A stretch of DNA of 64,000 nt, from the NCBI GenBank assembly GCA_963809175.1, contig CAWEIK010000003.1, positions 904,071-968,070 on the forward strand. Reading direction: 5' to 3'. The position numbers and the translations under genes are program-made. The notes under the pieces are model-generated. The model worked only from the letters and a program-made list of their open reading frames with translations. It searched no databases and was not told the DNA's origin. Shown one piece after another: positions 9,374 through 18,023 of this stretch (positions are counted from its first letter, which is position 1; each line of letters begins with the position of its first letter). This DNA is from JACCTU01 sp963809175 (GTDB lineage Bacteria; Actinomycetota; Thermoleophilia; Gaiellales; Gaiellaceae).

Positions 9374-10397
9374 GCCTTCGCAGCGTCGCCGTCAACACCT
9401 CGACGGCCTTCGCGATGTCGTCCTCGCTCGTCAGCTCCTCGGGTGAGTGGCTCACGCCCCCGTTGAGACTGCGGACGAAGAGCATCCCCGCCTCGACGCC
9501 TGCGGCGGCGAGCACGCCCGCGTCGTGCCCGGCGCCCGACGGAAGCTCGACGGCGGGAGCAGCGACCCGCTCGACCTCCTCTCGCAGAACCGAACGGATC
9601 GCAGCGTCCAGCTGGACAGGCGCCAGGTCGACGCCCGGATCGAGGTCGAGGGCGTCGAGGAGGCGCGCGAGTCGCTCCTCGTCGGGGGCGCGCGCGTCGA
9701 CCGTCAGCCTGACGCGCCCGGGGATCACGTTCACGGCGCCCGGCTCGACCTCGAGCACGCCGACGGTCGCGACCGCGCCGTCGATCGCCTTCGCCGCGTC
9801 GCGCACGCGGAGCACGTACTCGGCCGCCTGCACGAGGGCGTCGTAGCGCGCGTCCATCGGCGACGTCCCTGCATGGCCGGCCGTGCCCTCGAAGACCACC
9901 TCGCGCCGCGTCGAGCCGACGAGGCCGGTCACGACTCCGAGCGCGGCGCCTGCGCGCTCCAGGATCGGGCCCTGCTCGACGTGCACCTCGACGTAGCGGC
10001 CGGGCAGCGGCCCCGACTGCGCGAGCGCAAGGCTTCCGTAGCAGCCGCGCTCCTCGTCCCGAAACGCGACGACGGCGAGCGTGCGGGCGCTCACGCCGAC
10101 GGCGGCGACTGCCTGGATCGCCGCGACGACGCCAAGCGCTCCGTCGTACTTGCCTCCGTCCGGGACGCTGTCGAGATGCGAGCCCGCCCACACCTCGGGC
10201 AGCTCGCGCTGCGAGCCGCGCAGCCGGCCGATCACGTTCCCGAACGCGTCGCGGGCGACGGTCAGCCCCGCCTCCTCCATCCACCGGGCGGCAAGCGCGC
10301 AGGCCTCGTCCTCGGCGGCGCTCCCGGCGGGCCGATTGGCGCCGCGGCCCCCGCCGAGCGCGTACAGCTCGTCCAGTCGCTCGAACAACGTTGTCAC
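9360..10397 (-). CDS. M20 family amidase: allantoate amidohydrolase / N-carbamoyl-amino-acid hydrolase
   Basis: Binuclear zinc amidohydrolase of the hydantoinase/carbamoylase group, 345 residues, intact. Metal-site motifs: GSHLDSVPDGGKYDGALG (His, Asp), FRDEERGCYGS (Glu/Glu), VEVHVEQGP (His) and the C-terminal SLNGGVSHSPEE (His). The GTAGHAGTSPM dimer-domain motif is typical of allantoate amidohydrolases (AllC) and carbamoylases. Next to the complete urate-to-allantoin gene set, release of ammonia from allantoate is the most likely reaction, although a carbamoyl-beta-alanine or carbamoyl amino acid substrate is possible. It is transcribed toward the urate operon; the GTG start is at 10397. 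The allantoinase expected between allantoin and allantoate is not in the window. Confidence 0.86.
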   Translation of the reverse strand: MTTLFERLDELYALGGGRGANRPAGSAAEDEACALAARWMEEAGLTVARDAFGNVIGRLRGSQRELPEVWAGSHLDSVPDGGKYDGALGVVAAIQAVAAVGVSARTLAVVAFRDEERGCYGSLALAQSGPLPGRYVEVHVEQGPILERAGAALGVVTGLVGSTRREVVFEGTAGHAGTSPMDARYDALVQAAEYVLRVRDAAKAIDGAVATVGVLEVEPGAVNVIPGRVRLTVDARAPDEERLARLLDALDLDPGVDLAPVQLDAAIRSVLREEVERVAAPAVELPSGAGHDAGVLAAAGVEAGMLFVRSLNGGVSHSPEELTSEDDIAKAVEVLTATLRRLSSR

Positions 10398-10450
10398 GAC
10401 TGAGCTTTTAGCGCACCCGGCGGCCTCAGACCGCGGCTACCATCGCCTCG

Positions 10451-11254
10451 ATGAGCGCCCGGCAGGCACGAGTTGTCTTGGCAACGCTCGTCGGCGTGCT
10501 CGCGCTCGCGGGCGACACGCTCGCCGCAGAGAGCGCACCTGCGGCCTCGCGGTGCTGCTTTCGCGTCGACACCCTCGTCCAAGCCGAGCTCGACACGATC
10601 TTCAACAGCACCAGGGTCGGCGGCATGGTCGGCCATCAGGAGGCGCTCGTCACGTATCGCACCGTCGAGTTGCTCACCCTCTCGGCCGACGGCACGCTGC
10701 GCCGGGCGAACGGCGGGCCGGGCATCGCGTTCGGAAAGGCGCTGGTGAAGAACGAGATCGGCGAGGTGCTCCCCGATCAGACCTACAGGTACATCGCGAA
10801 GTGCAACAAGAGCCAGACGACGACGACCTACCGGGCCGACTCCCGCGCCCTCGTGCGCTTCGCCGACGGTGACCCGACCCGGCTCGTCGTCCAGGCCGGC
10901 CGTGCGGCGCGCGCGGCCGCGGCGGCTGCCGACAAGGGGTGCGACCGCACGGGACACGGGATCGCGTCGAACCTCGACGGGTTGAGCCCCGGCGGCGCAG
11001 CCACCGTCGTCGTGATTGCGCCGCCGACGGCGACGTTCATGAGCACGAAGGCCTTCAGAGCGGCGCACCGCATCAGCTTCGACGACGACCATCCGCACGA
11101 CCCGGGAACGCTGCAGCACGACCAGGTCGGCGGCATGACCGCCAACCTGTGCTTCCGCTACGTCAGCCCGACGCGGCTGAAGGCCGAGGCGGCGAAGATC
11201 CGAGCTCTCGTCGGCAAGAAGCCGTCAGCGGCGCGCACCCTCCCCTGTCGCTAG
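10451..11254 (+). CDS. Secreted protein of unknown function
   Basis: Not recognised. The 267-residue product starts with a signal peptide (hydrophobic VVLATLVGVLALAG, cleavage plausible after DTLA), followed by paired cysteines (CCFRVD) and several later single cysteines (CNKSQ, KGCDRTG, LCFRY, terminal LPCR), fitting an exported disulfide-bonded protein. No catalytic motif or membrane anchor is visible. ATG at 10451 is reasonable. Two bases separate it from the downstream pterin dehydratase gene, so the two may be cotranscribed without being functionally linked. Confidence 0.7.
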   Translation: MSARQARVVLATLVGVLALAGDTLAAESAPAASRCCFRVDTLVQAELDTIFNSTRVGGMVGHQEALVTYRTVELLTLSADGTLRRANGGPGIAFGKALVKNEIGEVLPDQTYRYIAKCNKSQTTTTYRADSRALVRFADGDPTRLVVQAGRAARAAAAAADKGCDRTGHGIASNLDGLSPGGAATVVVIAPPTATFMSTKAFRAAHRISFDDDHPHDPGTLQHDQVGGMTANLCFRYVSPTRLKAEAAKIRALVGKKPSAARTLPCR

Positions 11255-11255
11255 C

Positions 11256-11609
11256 GTGACCGAGACGCTGACCGTCGAGAAGTGCGTTGCGTGCCGCCGG
11301 GACGCACCGACCGTCACCGACGCCGAGATCGTCGAGCTACGACCGCAGATCCCGGAGTGGGAGCTCGTCGAGCTCGACGGAATCAAGCGCCTGCGCCGCG
11401 TCTTCGCCTTCGACGACTTCGCGCAGGCGCTGGAGTTCACGCGAAGAGTCGGGGAGGCCGCCGAGGCAGAAGGGCATCATCCCGCGCTGCTCACCGAGTG
11501 GGGCCGCACGACGGTGAGCTGGTGGACGCACAAGATCAAGGGCCTCCACCGCAACGACTTCATCATGGCCGCGAAGACCGACGCGCTCTACCAGTCGGTC
11601 GACCGATAG
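11256..11609 (+). CDS. phhB: Pterin-4-alpha-carbinolamine dehydratase
   Basis: Dehydrates 4a-hydroxytetrahydrobiopterin and can also support molybdopterin or folate metabolism in bacteria. The family motif is clear in the second half: RVGEAAEAEGHHPALLTEWG with the catalytic histidine pair, then VSWWTHKIKGLHRNDFIMA. The 117-residue product has a roughly 20-residue N-terminal extension with CVACRRD, a CxxC pair not needed by the family and seen in some actinobacterial members. GTG start at 11256. It ends inside the convergent SDR gene (22-bp overlap). Confidence 0.93.
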   Translation: MTETLTVEKCVACRRDAPTVTDAEIVELRPQIPEWELVELDGIKRLRRVFAFDDFAQALEFTRRVGEAAEAEGHHPALLTEWGRTTVSWWTHKIKGLHRNDFIMAAKTDALYQSVDR

Positions 11610-13105
11610 TCCTTCAGGAACTGGCCCCACACGTGGTGGCCGGTGTTGAAGCCGTCGATGATCGGGTCGACGACGCGCGCGGCGCCGTCGACGATGTCGA
11701 GCGGCGGGCGGAACCCGTGCTCGGCCGTCTTCTGCACCGCGATGTGAACGGGATCCTCGTCGCTGACCCAGCCCGTGTCGACGCTGTTCATGTGGATGCC
11801 GTCTGCGTGGTAGTCGGCAGCGGAGGTTCGCGTCATCATGTTCAGCGCTGCCTTCGCCATGTTCGTGTGCGGATGGCGCGTCGTCTTGAAGCGGCGGTAG
11901 AACTGTCCCTCGACCGCTGACACGTTGACGACGTGCTTGTCGCGCTCGGGCGTGCGCAGCATCAGCGGCTTCAGCCGCGCGTTCAGGACGAACGGCGCGA
12001 CGGCGTTCACGAGCTGGGTCTCGAGCAGCTCGATCGTCGAGACCTCGGAGAGCAGCAGCCGCCACGAGTTCCGCTCGCGCAGGTCGACCTGCTGCAGGTC
12101 CTGGTCGAGCAGGCCCTCGGGAAAGAGGTCGCCCTGCACGATGTCGTCTGGCAGCAGACGCACTTGAGAGAGCTCGGCCGACCGCGTGACGCCGACCATC
12201 GGCTCCGGCTGCGCACCCGAAGGGAGCATGTCGGAGCGCCGCAGTCCCTCGTACTCGCCGAGCAGCCGGCGCACGTGAGCCGGCATGGTGTCCGCCGAGG
12301 CCTGCTCGAGCTCGAGCATGTGCCGGTAGAAGTCGGGCGGCCGGCGCACCGTCTGACACGCGTTGTTGACGATGAAGTCGAGCCGGTCGCGCGTCTCGCC
12401 CAGGTGCCGGCAGAACTCCTCGACGCTCGGCGTGTGCCGGAGGTCGAGCCCGAAGATCTCGAGGCGGTCGCCCCAGACGTCGAAGTCGGCCTCTTGCGCG
12501 TACCGCGTCGCCGCATCGCGTGGAAAGCGCGTCGTGACGATCAGCGCCGCCCCGGCGCGCAGAAGCTTGATGCCGGCCTGATACCCGATCTTCACCCGGC
12601 CGCCCGTCAGCAACGCGACGCGGCCGCTGAGCTCGGCGGTCTCGGTCCGCTTGCGGTGGTTGAAGTCGCCGCACGAGAGACAGAGCTGGTCGTAGAAGGG
12701 GTGGATCTCGACGTAGCGCTGCTTGCAGACGTAACAGTGCTGCAGGTCGATGACCTCGCGACGCTCGACGTCGTCCACCTCGCGCTGCTCGAAGTCGTCC
12801 GGCGCGAACACGTTGGGCGTCGTGAACACCGGCTTCTCGCGCAGCACGCGGATGCCGGTCTCGGCGAGCACGGTCTCGTCGTGCTGCTGCTTCGCCTCCT
12901 TCTCCCGACGGCGGAGCGCCTTCCCCCACTGGCGCCGCTGCACGACGTCCGGGTTGAAGACGTCCCCCGCGGCGGCGAGCAGCCGGTGGCGCTCGTCGAG
13001 CGAGAGCGTTCCGAGGAGACCGCGGTCTCGAACGATCGCTTCGAGCACCTCGATCGCCTCACGCAGGCGGGAGGCGCTCTCGTTCTCGCGTTCAGGTTTC
13101 GACAC
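11588..13105 (-). CDS. SDR-type oxidoreductase with N-terminal zinc-ribbon-like domain
   Basis: A 505-residue Rossmann-fold protein with an unusual front end. Residues 1-110 are helical and charged; Cys124, Cys127, Cys142 and Cys145 (HCYVCKQR and LCLSCGDF) form a likely zinc ribbon. The SDR core follows: ALLTGGRVKIGYQAG at about 165-178 replaces the usual TGxxxGIG, NNACQTVRRPP stands for NNAG, and VVNVSAVEGQF is in the usual Ser position. The YxxxK site reads TNMAK, so the catalytic Tyr appears to be replaced while Lys is kept. It is an oxidoreductase-like fold of unknown substrate. The GTG at 13105 is chosen because it directly precedes KPERENES; 26 bp separate it from the upstream SGNH gene on the same strand. 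Confidence 0.75.
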   Translation of the reverse strand: MSKPERENESASRLREAIEVLEAIVRDRGLLGTLSLDERHRLLAAAGDVFNPDVVQRRQWGKALRRREKEAKQQHDETVLAETGIRVLREKPVFTTPNVFAPDDFEQREVDDVERREVIDLQHCYVCKQRYVEIHPFYDQLCLSCGDFNHRKRTETAELSGRVALLTGGRVKIGYQAGIKLLRAGAALIVTTRFPRDAATRYAQEADFDVWGDRLEIFGLDLRHTPSVEEFCRHLGETRDRLDFIVNNACQTVRRPPDFYRHMLELEQASADTMPAHVRRLLGEYEGLRRSDMLPSGAQPEPMVGVTRSAELSQVRLLPDDIVQGDLFPEGLLDQDLQQVDLRERNSWRLLLSEVSTIELLETQLVNAVAPFVLNARLKPLMLRTPERDKHVVNVSAVEGQFYRRFKTTRHPHTNMAKAALNMMTRTSAADYHADGIHMNSVDTGWVSDEDPVHIAVQKTAEHGFRPPLDIVDGAARVVDPIIDGFNTGHHVWGQFLKDYRSTDW

Positions 13106-13131
13106 GGCCCCGAGGGTAGCCGGGCCGAGGC

Positions 13132-13905
13132 TTACAGCTGCGAGCAGGCAGGCACCGAGTAACGCGCGGAGAGGGCCTCCTTCGCGGAGTCGCGGAGGAG
13201 ACGCGCGGTCTCGCGCGGAATCCAGAACGGGTTCCCGTTGACGACCAGGGAGTTCGGGGCGGTGGGTGAGATCCCGCGGAGTCCTGCGTGGACGACGAGC
13301 GCGGCGAGGTACGTCCCCATTCGGCCCGGGTGGATGCCGTCCCACGCGTACAGCGGGAGCGTCGGCGCCCGCCGCAGCGCGGCGCCCCAGGCAGCTCCGC
13401 CCGGTAGCAGCCCCGCCTCGGCGCCCGCAGCTGCCGACGCGTACGAGTCGACCACCTCGGGCAGCCCATTACCGCGCCGCGGCCACACCATCAGCAGATA
13501 CGGGCGCACCCCCCACTCCCGCGCCTCGTCCGCGAACGCCTTTGCGTAGAAGCAGAGATTCGCGCGGCTCTCGGGGAGGACGGACGGTCCCTGCTGCAGC
13601 ACGACCGCGTCCCAGTGGCCGCCGAGGAGCGACCCGCGCGCGCTGCCCCGGTTCCAGTTCCCCTCGAGGGTCACCGCACTCGGCGCGATCGTTCGGTACT
13701 CGATCGTGAACTTCGACGCCTTCGCGATCGCGGCGACGAACGCCGGCAGGTCGTTCGTCGAGGTCTGGCTGTTGCCGATGAAGAGGATGCGAAGGGTACG
13801 GCCGTTGCTCGGCGCGTCGGCAGCCCGAGCGAGACCCGAGACGAGGGCAAGGCCGAGCAGCGCCACGAGCGCAAGCCAGCGCAGTCGTTTCAGGCGACCC
13901 ACCAT
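13132..13905 (-). CDS. Secreted SGNH-type hydrolase
   Basis: Predicted exported esterase/acetyl-hydrolase-like protein of about 257 residues. A signal peptide follows the chosen ATG at 13905 (basic RLKRLRW, hydrophobic LALVALLGLALVSG, cleavage after ARA). The block I motif appears as LFIGNSQT (catalytic Ser in GNS) and block V as WDGIHPGRMG (Asp and His), with VVLQQGP between. The upstream in-frame ATG at 13953 would add residues in front of the signal peptide and overlaps the end of the preceding gene, so it was not chosen. It follows the GT-C membrane protein on the same strand with a 23-bp gap, suggesting a role on a surface polysaccharide or lipid; substrate unknown. Confidence 0.78.
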   Translation of the reverse strand: MVGRLKRLRWLALVALLGLALVSGLARAADAPSNGRTLRILFIGNSQTSTNDLPAFVAAIAKASKFTIEYRTIAPSAVTLEGNWNRGSARGSLLGGHWDAVVLQQGPSVLPESRANLCFYAKAFADEAREWGVRPYLLMVWPRRGNGLPEVVDSYASAAAGAEAGLLPGGAAWGAALRRAPTLPLYAWDGIHPGRMGTYLAALVVHAGLRGISPTAPNSLVVNGNPFWIPRETARLLRDSAKEALSARYSVPACSQL

Positions 13906-13928
13906 GAGAGGTACGACGAACTTACCGG

Positions 13929-15446
13929 TCACTGGTTGGATGTGGCGAGCCACGCAGCGCCGGCAGCGAGCGTCACGGCGAGCAGCGCGAGCGCGACCCC
14001 GTCATACGCGGCGTACGACCCCGCGTCTCCCCCCAAGGCCGGGAGCCTTGGGGCCGTCGCCGCGACGATCGCCCAGCCGAGGACTGCGATCCCGGCGAAC
14101 GCGATCTCGCGACCGCGAGGTTCGGCCCAGCGCGTGTCGAGCGCTGCGGCGACAACGGCGACGAGCGCGGCGATGAAGAACGGCAGGATCGTGGGCCAAC
14201 CGGTCACCCCGACGAACCTCGCCACCGTGAACGCGAAGTCGTGCGACGCAACCCGGTCGAACCAGTCGAGTTGATAGCCGGCCAGCACATGCGTCGCTGT
14301 CGTTGTGACGGCGATGATGATCGAGACGAGCGCGAGCGCGGCCGTCGTCGCGGGGAAGCGCCGGAACGCGACCGCGAGCGGCAGCGCCAGGAACGGAAGC
14401 ACAGGCACGAGGTAGCGCTGCCCCGCCGAGTAACCGCCAAACGTCGACCCGTAGGAGGAGTTGTAGACCACATAGCCGACGCAGACGGCCGCGACCACGA
14501 GCGCCTCGGCCCGGTACCCGCGCCTGAAGAGCAGGGGCAGCGCGACGGCGGCGCACGCGAGCACGGGCGCGAGCGTGAGCAGGCCTGCCGTCGAGAAGAG
14601 CGTCTCGAGCAGGACGACCGGGTCGGGTGAGCCGAACGAGATGAGCTCGAGCGTCTCGTGGTCGCCGGCACCCCCGCCGGCGTCGCCTGCGTAGGAGACC
14701 TGCGTCAGGGAGCCGAACGCCCAGTGCTGATAGGCCAGCAGCGGCGCGACGCCCACGAGCAGGCCGGCGCCGTACGCAACTCCGCGGCGGACCACGCGCC
14801 GTCCCGCACACGCGTACGCAAAGAGCACGGCAGCTGCGATCGCGTTCGGGTACTCGGTGACGATCGAAAGCCCTGCCACGAGCCCTCCCGCGGCGACGAG
14901 CGCAATGCCGGCGCGCTCGTGCCGCTCGTGCAGCAGCAGCGCGAAGGCGGCGAACACCAGGCAGGCGGAGAGCGCGTGCGAGAAGTAGACCGTCGCGAAC
15001 GGCAGCAGCAGGGTGCCGAGGCCGAGCGTGACGGCGCTCGCGGTGCCGAACCCAGGCTCGAGCCGCCGGCAGGCCCGTCGGACGAGCACGAGCAGAAAGA
15101 CGGCCGGGATCACGCAACCGACGAGCCCGAGCACCCAGAGAATTCGCGTCGGGTCGTTCTCTCCCACGAGGCCGACCGCGCGCAGCACGAGGTAGAACGG
15201 CAAGGACAGGAACGCGAGACCGGGCGCCTTGTTCGCGTAGACGTGGCCGTCGCGAAAGATGACGTCGTGGGTGCTGAGATCGCCCACCTCGAAGCGCGTC
15301 TCGTCGATCGTCGCGGTGCCGTTGGCCAGAGCACGCACGAGCGCGTAGTGCGAGTTCTGGTTGTCGCCGGTTCCCTGCATCGTCCAGGAGAACGCGAGCC
15401 CGCAGGCGACGAGCGCTATCAGTCCGGGACGTCGGACTGCGCCCAT
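13929..15446 (-). CDS. Polytopic membrane protein, GT-C glycosyltransferase-like
   Basis: A 505-residue integral membrane protein with about eleven hydrophobic segments. The loop after the first segment is long and polar, with ANGTATIDETRFEVGDLSTH and then YANKAPGLAFLSLPFYL, a pattern common in actinobacterial GT-C/mannosyltransferase-like proteins. No decisive catalytic signature can be assigned, so polyprenyl-phosphate-sugar-dependent glycosyl transfer is an inference. ATG at 15446. It diverges from the GT2 gene at 15496 with 49 bp between starts and precedes the SGNH and SDR genes on its own strand. Confidence 0.72.
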   Translation of the reverse strand: MGAVRRPGLIALVACGLAFSWTMQGTGDNQNSHYALVRALANGTATIDETRFEVGDLSTHDVIFRDGHVYANKAPGLAFLSLPFYLVLRAVGLVGENDPTRILWVLGLVGCVIPAVFLLVLVRRACRRLEPGFGTASAVTLGLGTLLLPFATVYFSHALSACLVFAAFALLLHERHERAGIALVAAGGLVAGLSIVTEYPNAIAAAVLFAYACAGRRVVRRGVAYGAGLLVGVAPLLAYQHWAFGSLTQVSYAGDAGGGAGDHETLELISFGSPDPVVLLETLFSTAGLLTLAPVLACAAVALPLLFRRGYRAEALVVAAVCVGYVVYNSSYGSTFGGYSAGQRYLVPVLPFLALPLAVAFRRFPATTAALALVSIIIAVTTTATHVLAGYQLDWFDRVASHDFAFTVARFVGVTGWPTILPFFIAALVAVVAAALDTRWAEPRGREIAFAGIAVLGWAIVAATAPRLPALGGDAGSYAAYDGVALALLAVTLAAGAAWLATSNQ

Positions 15447-15495
15447 AGGCGTGCGAGTCTACCCGCCGGTCCCGTGGGCCTCCTACGATGACGCG

Positions 15496-16429
15496 GTGCA
15501 ACGCCCGTCGCTCTCGGCCGTCGTCCCGGCAACGGACCGACCACGATTCCTCTCGCGTTGCGTCGCGGCGATCCGCGAGGCGAACGACGCGCCGGAAGAG
15601 GTCGTCGTCGTCGAGGCGTGCGAGCTCCCGGGGCCCGCGGCCGCTCGGAACGACGGGGCGCACCGCGCAGGCGGGGACGTCCTCGTCTTCGTCGACGCCG
15701 ACGTGTTGCCGCACGCGGACGCGTTCGAGCGGATTCGGCGCGCGTTCGAGAGCTCACCCGGGTTGGTCGCCGTCTTCGGCTCGTACGACGACGCCCCCGA
15801 GGCGCGCGGCACCGTCTCGACCTTCCGCAACCTGCTGCACCACCACGTCCACCAGCAGGCAGCGGGACGAGCGACGACCTTCTGGGCCGGCCTCGGTGCC
15901 GTGCGTCGCGACGCGTTTCTCGACGTCGGCGGGTTCGATGCCGAGCGCTATCCCACGGCGTCGGTCGAGGACATCGACCTCGGCGTCCGCCTGGCGCGGA
16001 GCGGTGAGATCCGCCTCGATCCGCCAGTTGCTCGGCACCCACCTGAAGCGCTGGACGCTGCGCAGCATGATCCGGACCGACTTCCTGCGGCGCGGCCTTC
16101 CGTGGACGTTCCTCTTGCTGCGCGAGCGAACGGGCACACAGGCCCTCAACCTCGGCTGGCGGCACCGCCTGAGCGCGCTCGCCTGCCTGGCCTTCGCAGC
16201 GTCGGTGCCCGCGAGGCGCGTGGGCGTTGCGTTCTGGTCCGCCGCGGCATTCGTCACGCTCAACCGCTCGTTCTACGCGCTCCTGTTTCGGCGCCGAGGA
16301 GCCCGGCTCGCGTCGGTCGGCGTCGCGCTGCACGCGCTCCACCACGTCGTCGGGATCGCAGCGGCGACGACCGCGCTGGCAACGCATGCCGGTCGGCGCC
16401 TCCTGAGGCGCGAGCGGCCGACGTTCTAG
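15496..16429 (+). CDS. Family 2 glycosyltransferase (one frameshift)
   Basis: Nucleotide-sugar-dependent glycosyltransferase. The GT-A fold is visible: LSAVVPATDRPRFLSRCVAA at the N-terminus, LVFVDADVLPHADA with the metal-binding DxD-type site, and FDAERYPTASVEDIDLGVRL with the ED motif. The frame breaks near 16020-16025; the corrected C-terminal part contains LLGTHLKRWTLRSMIRTDF and two hydrophobic segments, so the protein is probably membrane-associated. About 311 residues after correction. GTG at 15496 fits the opening; there is no better upstream start. It ends convergently with the FAD oxidoreductase, sharing CTAG at 16426-16429. Confidence 0.83.
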
Positions 16430-17985
16430 CGCTCGGCGACCCGCTCCGGGGACGGGGCGTCTCGAAACGAGACGTCGAGATCGAGAATGTCCTCGACCGC
16501 GTCCCCTTCCTCGAGGTACTCCGCCTCCGTGTTGACCGACCACACGTCGTAGTTCGCGCCGTCGATCATGTTCAGGGTCGCAAGGATCGCCGTCCACATC
16601 GAGTGATCCTGGTTGTTGTAGCGATGCAGCCCGTTTCGCCCGAACGTCGAGACGTTCTCGAAGCGTGAGATGTACGACCGGATGATGTCGACTGCGTCCC
16701 GGTAGTAGGAGTCGTACATCGGATAGGCGCGCGGAACGCGCACCTTGACACCGTCGAACACGCGACTCGAATCGAGCAGTCCGACTCGCTCGAGCTCCTC
16801 GGACGCCATCGCGACGGCATCGCTGCTCGACATCTCCCAGATGTCGTCCCCCTCGAAGCAGAAGTACTCGACCCCGAGACACGTCGTGCCCGGGGCCACC
16901 ATGCTCGGGCTCCAGGCGCCGAAGTTCTGGACCCTGCCGGCACGCGTCTTCGGATCGTGAAGATAGATCCAGTTGTCGGGAAACGGCTCGACCTGGTCGA
17001 CCATCAACGCAACGAGACACAGCTCGCGGTAGCGAAGCCTCCCCGCTGCCGCCGTCACTGCGGGTGGTGGCGCCGGCTCCAGCGCCAGAACGAGGTCCTT
17101 CAACGGGATGCTCGACAGGACACCCGACACGTCGTGCTCGTGCTCCGTTCCGTCGGCCGCGGAGATCACGACCGAGTGCGCGCGGTCGTCGTGGTGGCGA
17201 ATCGCGATGCAGCGGCTGTTCAGCTGCACCGGGATCCCCTCCCGCTCGACGCGATCGGCGAAGGCTTCCCACATCTGGCCGGGCCCGAGCCGCGGGTAGT
17301 GGAACTGCTCGATCAGCGTCGTGGTCTCCTTGCGCCGAAGTCCCACCATCTTCAGGACCGCCTTCGCGAGCGAGAAGTCCTTGATCCGCTGCGCCGCCCA
17401 GGCAGCCTCGATCTCGGAGCCCGAGATCCCCCACACCTTCTCGGTGTACGACCTGAAGAACGTGTCGTACAGCCGGCTGCCGAAGCGAGTCGTGACCCAG
17501 TCCTCGAACGTCCTCGACTCGCCGGAACGCTTCGCACGGTTCCACAGGTACGACACTGCGCACAGCGCGGACTCGACGATGCCGAGCCTCGCTACGACGT
17601 CCGTCGCCCGGAGGGGGTACGCGAAGTACTTGCCCTCGTAGTAGATGCGAGACAGGCGCGGCCGGATCAGGAATTCCTCGCCGAGGGTCGTCTCCCACAA
17701 CCGTTGAATCGGCGCGAGCTTCGTGAAGAAGCGGTGGCCCCCGAGGTCGAAGCGGTAGCCGTTGCACTCGACGGTCTTCGCAAGGCCGCCGACGATTCCG
17801 TCGGACTCGAACACGGTCCCGCGCTGCCCGCGCAACGCAAGGATGTGAGCGGCTGTCAGGCCGGCCGGACCCGCACCGAGAACGGCGTAACCAACGGCTG
17901 AATCCTGAGCTTCCTCCCCTGCGCGCAGACGGTCGAGTCTACGCCAGGCCATCGACGGACGGAGACGGCCGCGAAGCATGTGCAT
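16426..17985 (-). CDS. NAD(P)/FAD-dependent oxidoreductase of the UDP-galactopyranose mutase/amine-oxidase type
   Basis: Flavoprotein of about 519 residues. The dinucleotide-binding motif YAVLGAGPAGLTAAHIL lies near residue 33, followed by the second FAD signature GGLAKTVECNGYRFDLGGHRFF. Later motifs include YTEKVWGISGSEI and HRYNNQDHSMWTA at the C-terminal FAD contact. This family is found in cell-surface glycan loci, consistent with the neighbouring glycosyltransferase, but the substrate is unknown. ATG at 17985 is the furthest start; an internal ATG at 17952 would remove eleven residues and is equally possible. Confidence 0.82.
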   Translation of the reverse strand: MHMLRGRLRPSMAWRRLDRLRAGEEAQDSAVGYAVLGAGPAGLTAAHILALRGQRGTVFESDGIVGGLAKTVECNGYRFDLGGHRFFTKLAPIQRLWETTLGEEFLIRPRLSRIYYEGKYFAYPLRATDVVARLGIVESALCAVSYLWNRAKRSGESRTFEDWVTTRFGSRLYDTFFRSYTEKVWGISGSEIEAAWAAQRIKDFSLAKAVLKMVGLRRKETTTLIEQFHYPRLGPGQMWEAFADRVEREGIPVQLNSRCIAIRHHDDRAHSVVISAADGTEHEHDVSGVLSSIPLKDLVLALEPAPPPAVTAAAGRLRYRELCLVALMVDQVEPFPDNWIYLHDPKTRAGRVQNFGAWSPSMVAPGTTCLGVEYFCFEGDDIWEMSSSDAVAMASEELERVGLLDSSRVFDGVKVRVPRAYPMYDSYYRDAVDIIRSYISRFENVSTFGRNGLHRYNNQDHSMWTAILATLNMIDGANYDVWSVNTEAEYLEEGDAVEDILDLDVSFRDAPSPERVAER

Positions 17986-18023
17986 GACTCACGAACCCGA
18001 GGCTGAAGTGCGATAACCCAGTC

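Noticed and set aside
14034..14056. CCCCAAGGC...GCCTTGGGG palindrome
   Set aside because: It lies within the coding sequence of the GT-C-like membrane protein, with intact reading frame on both sides; probably chance.
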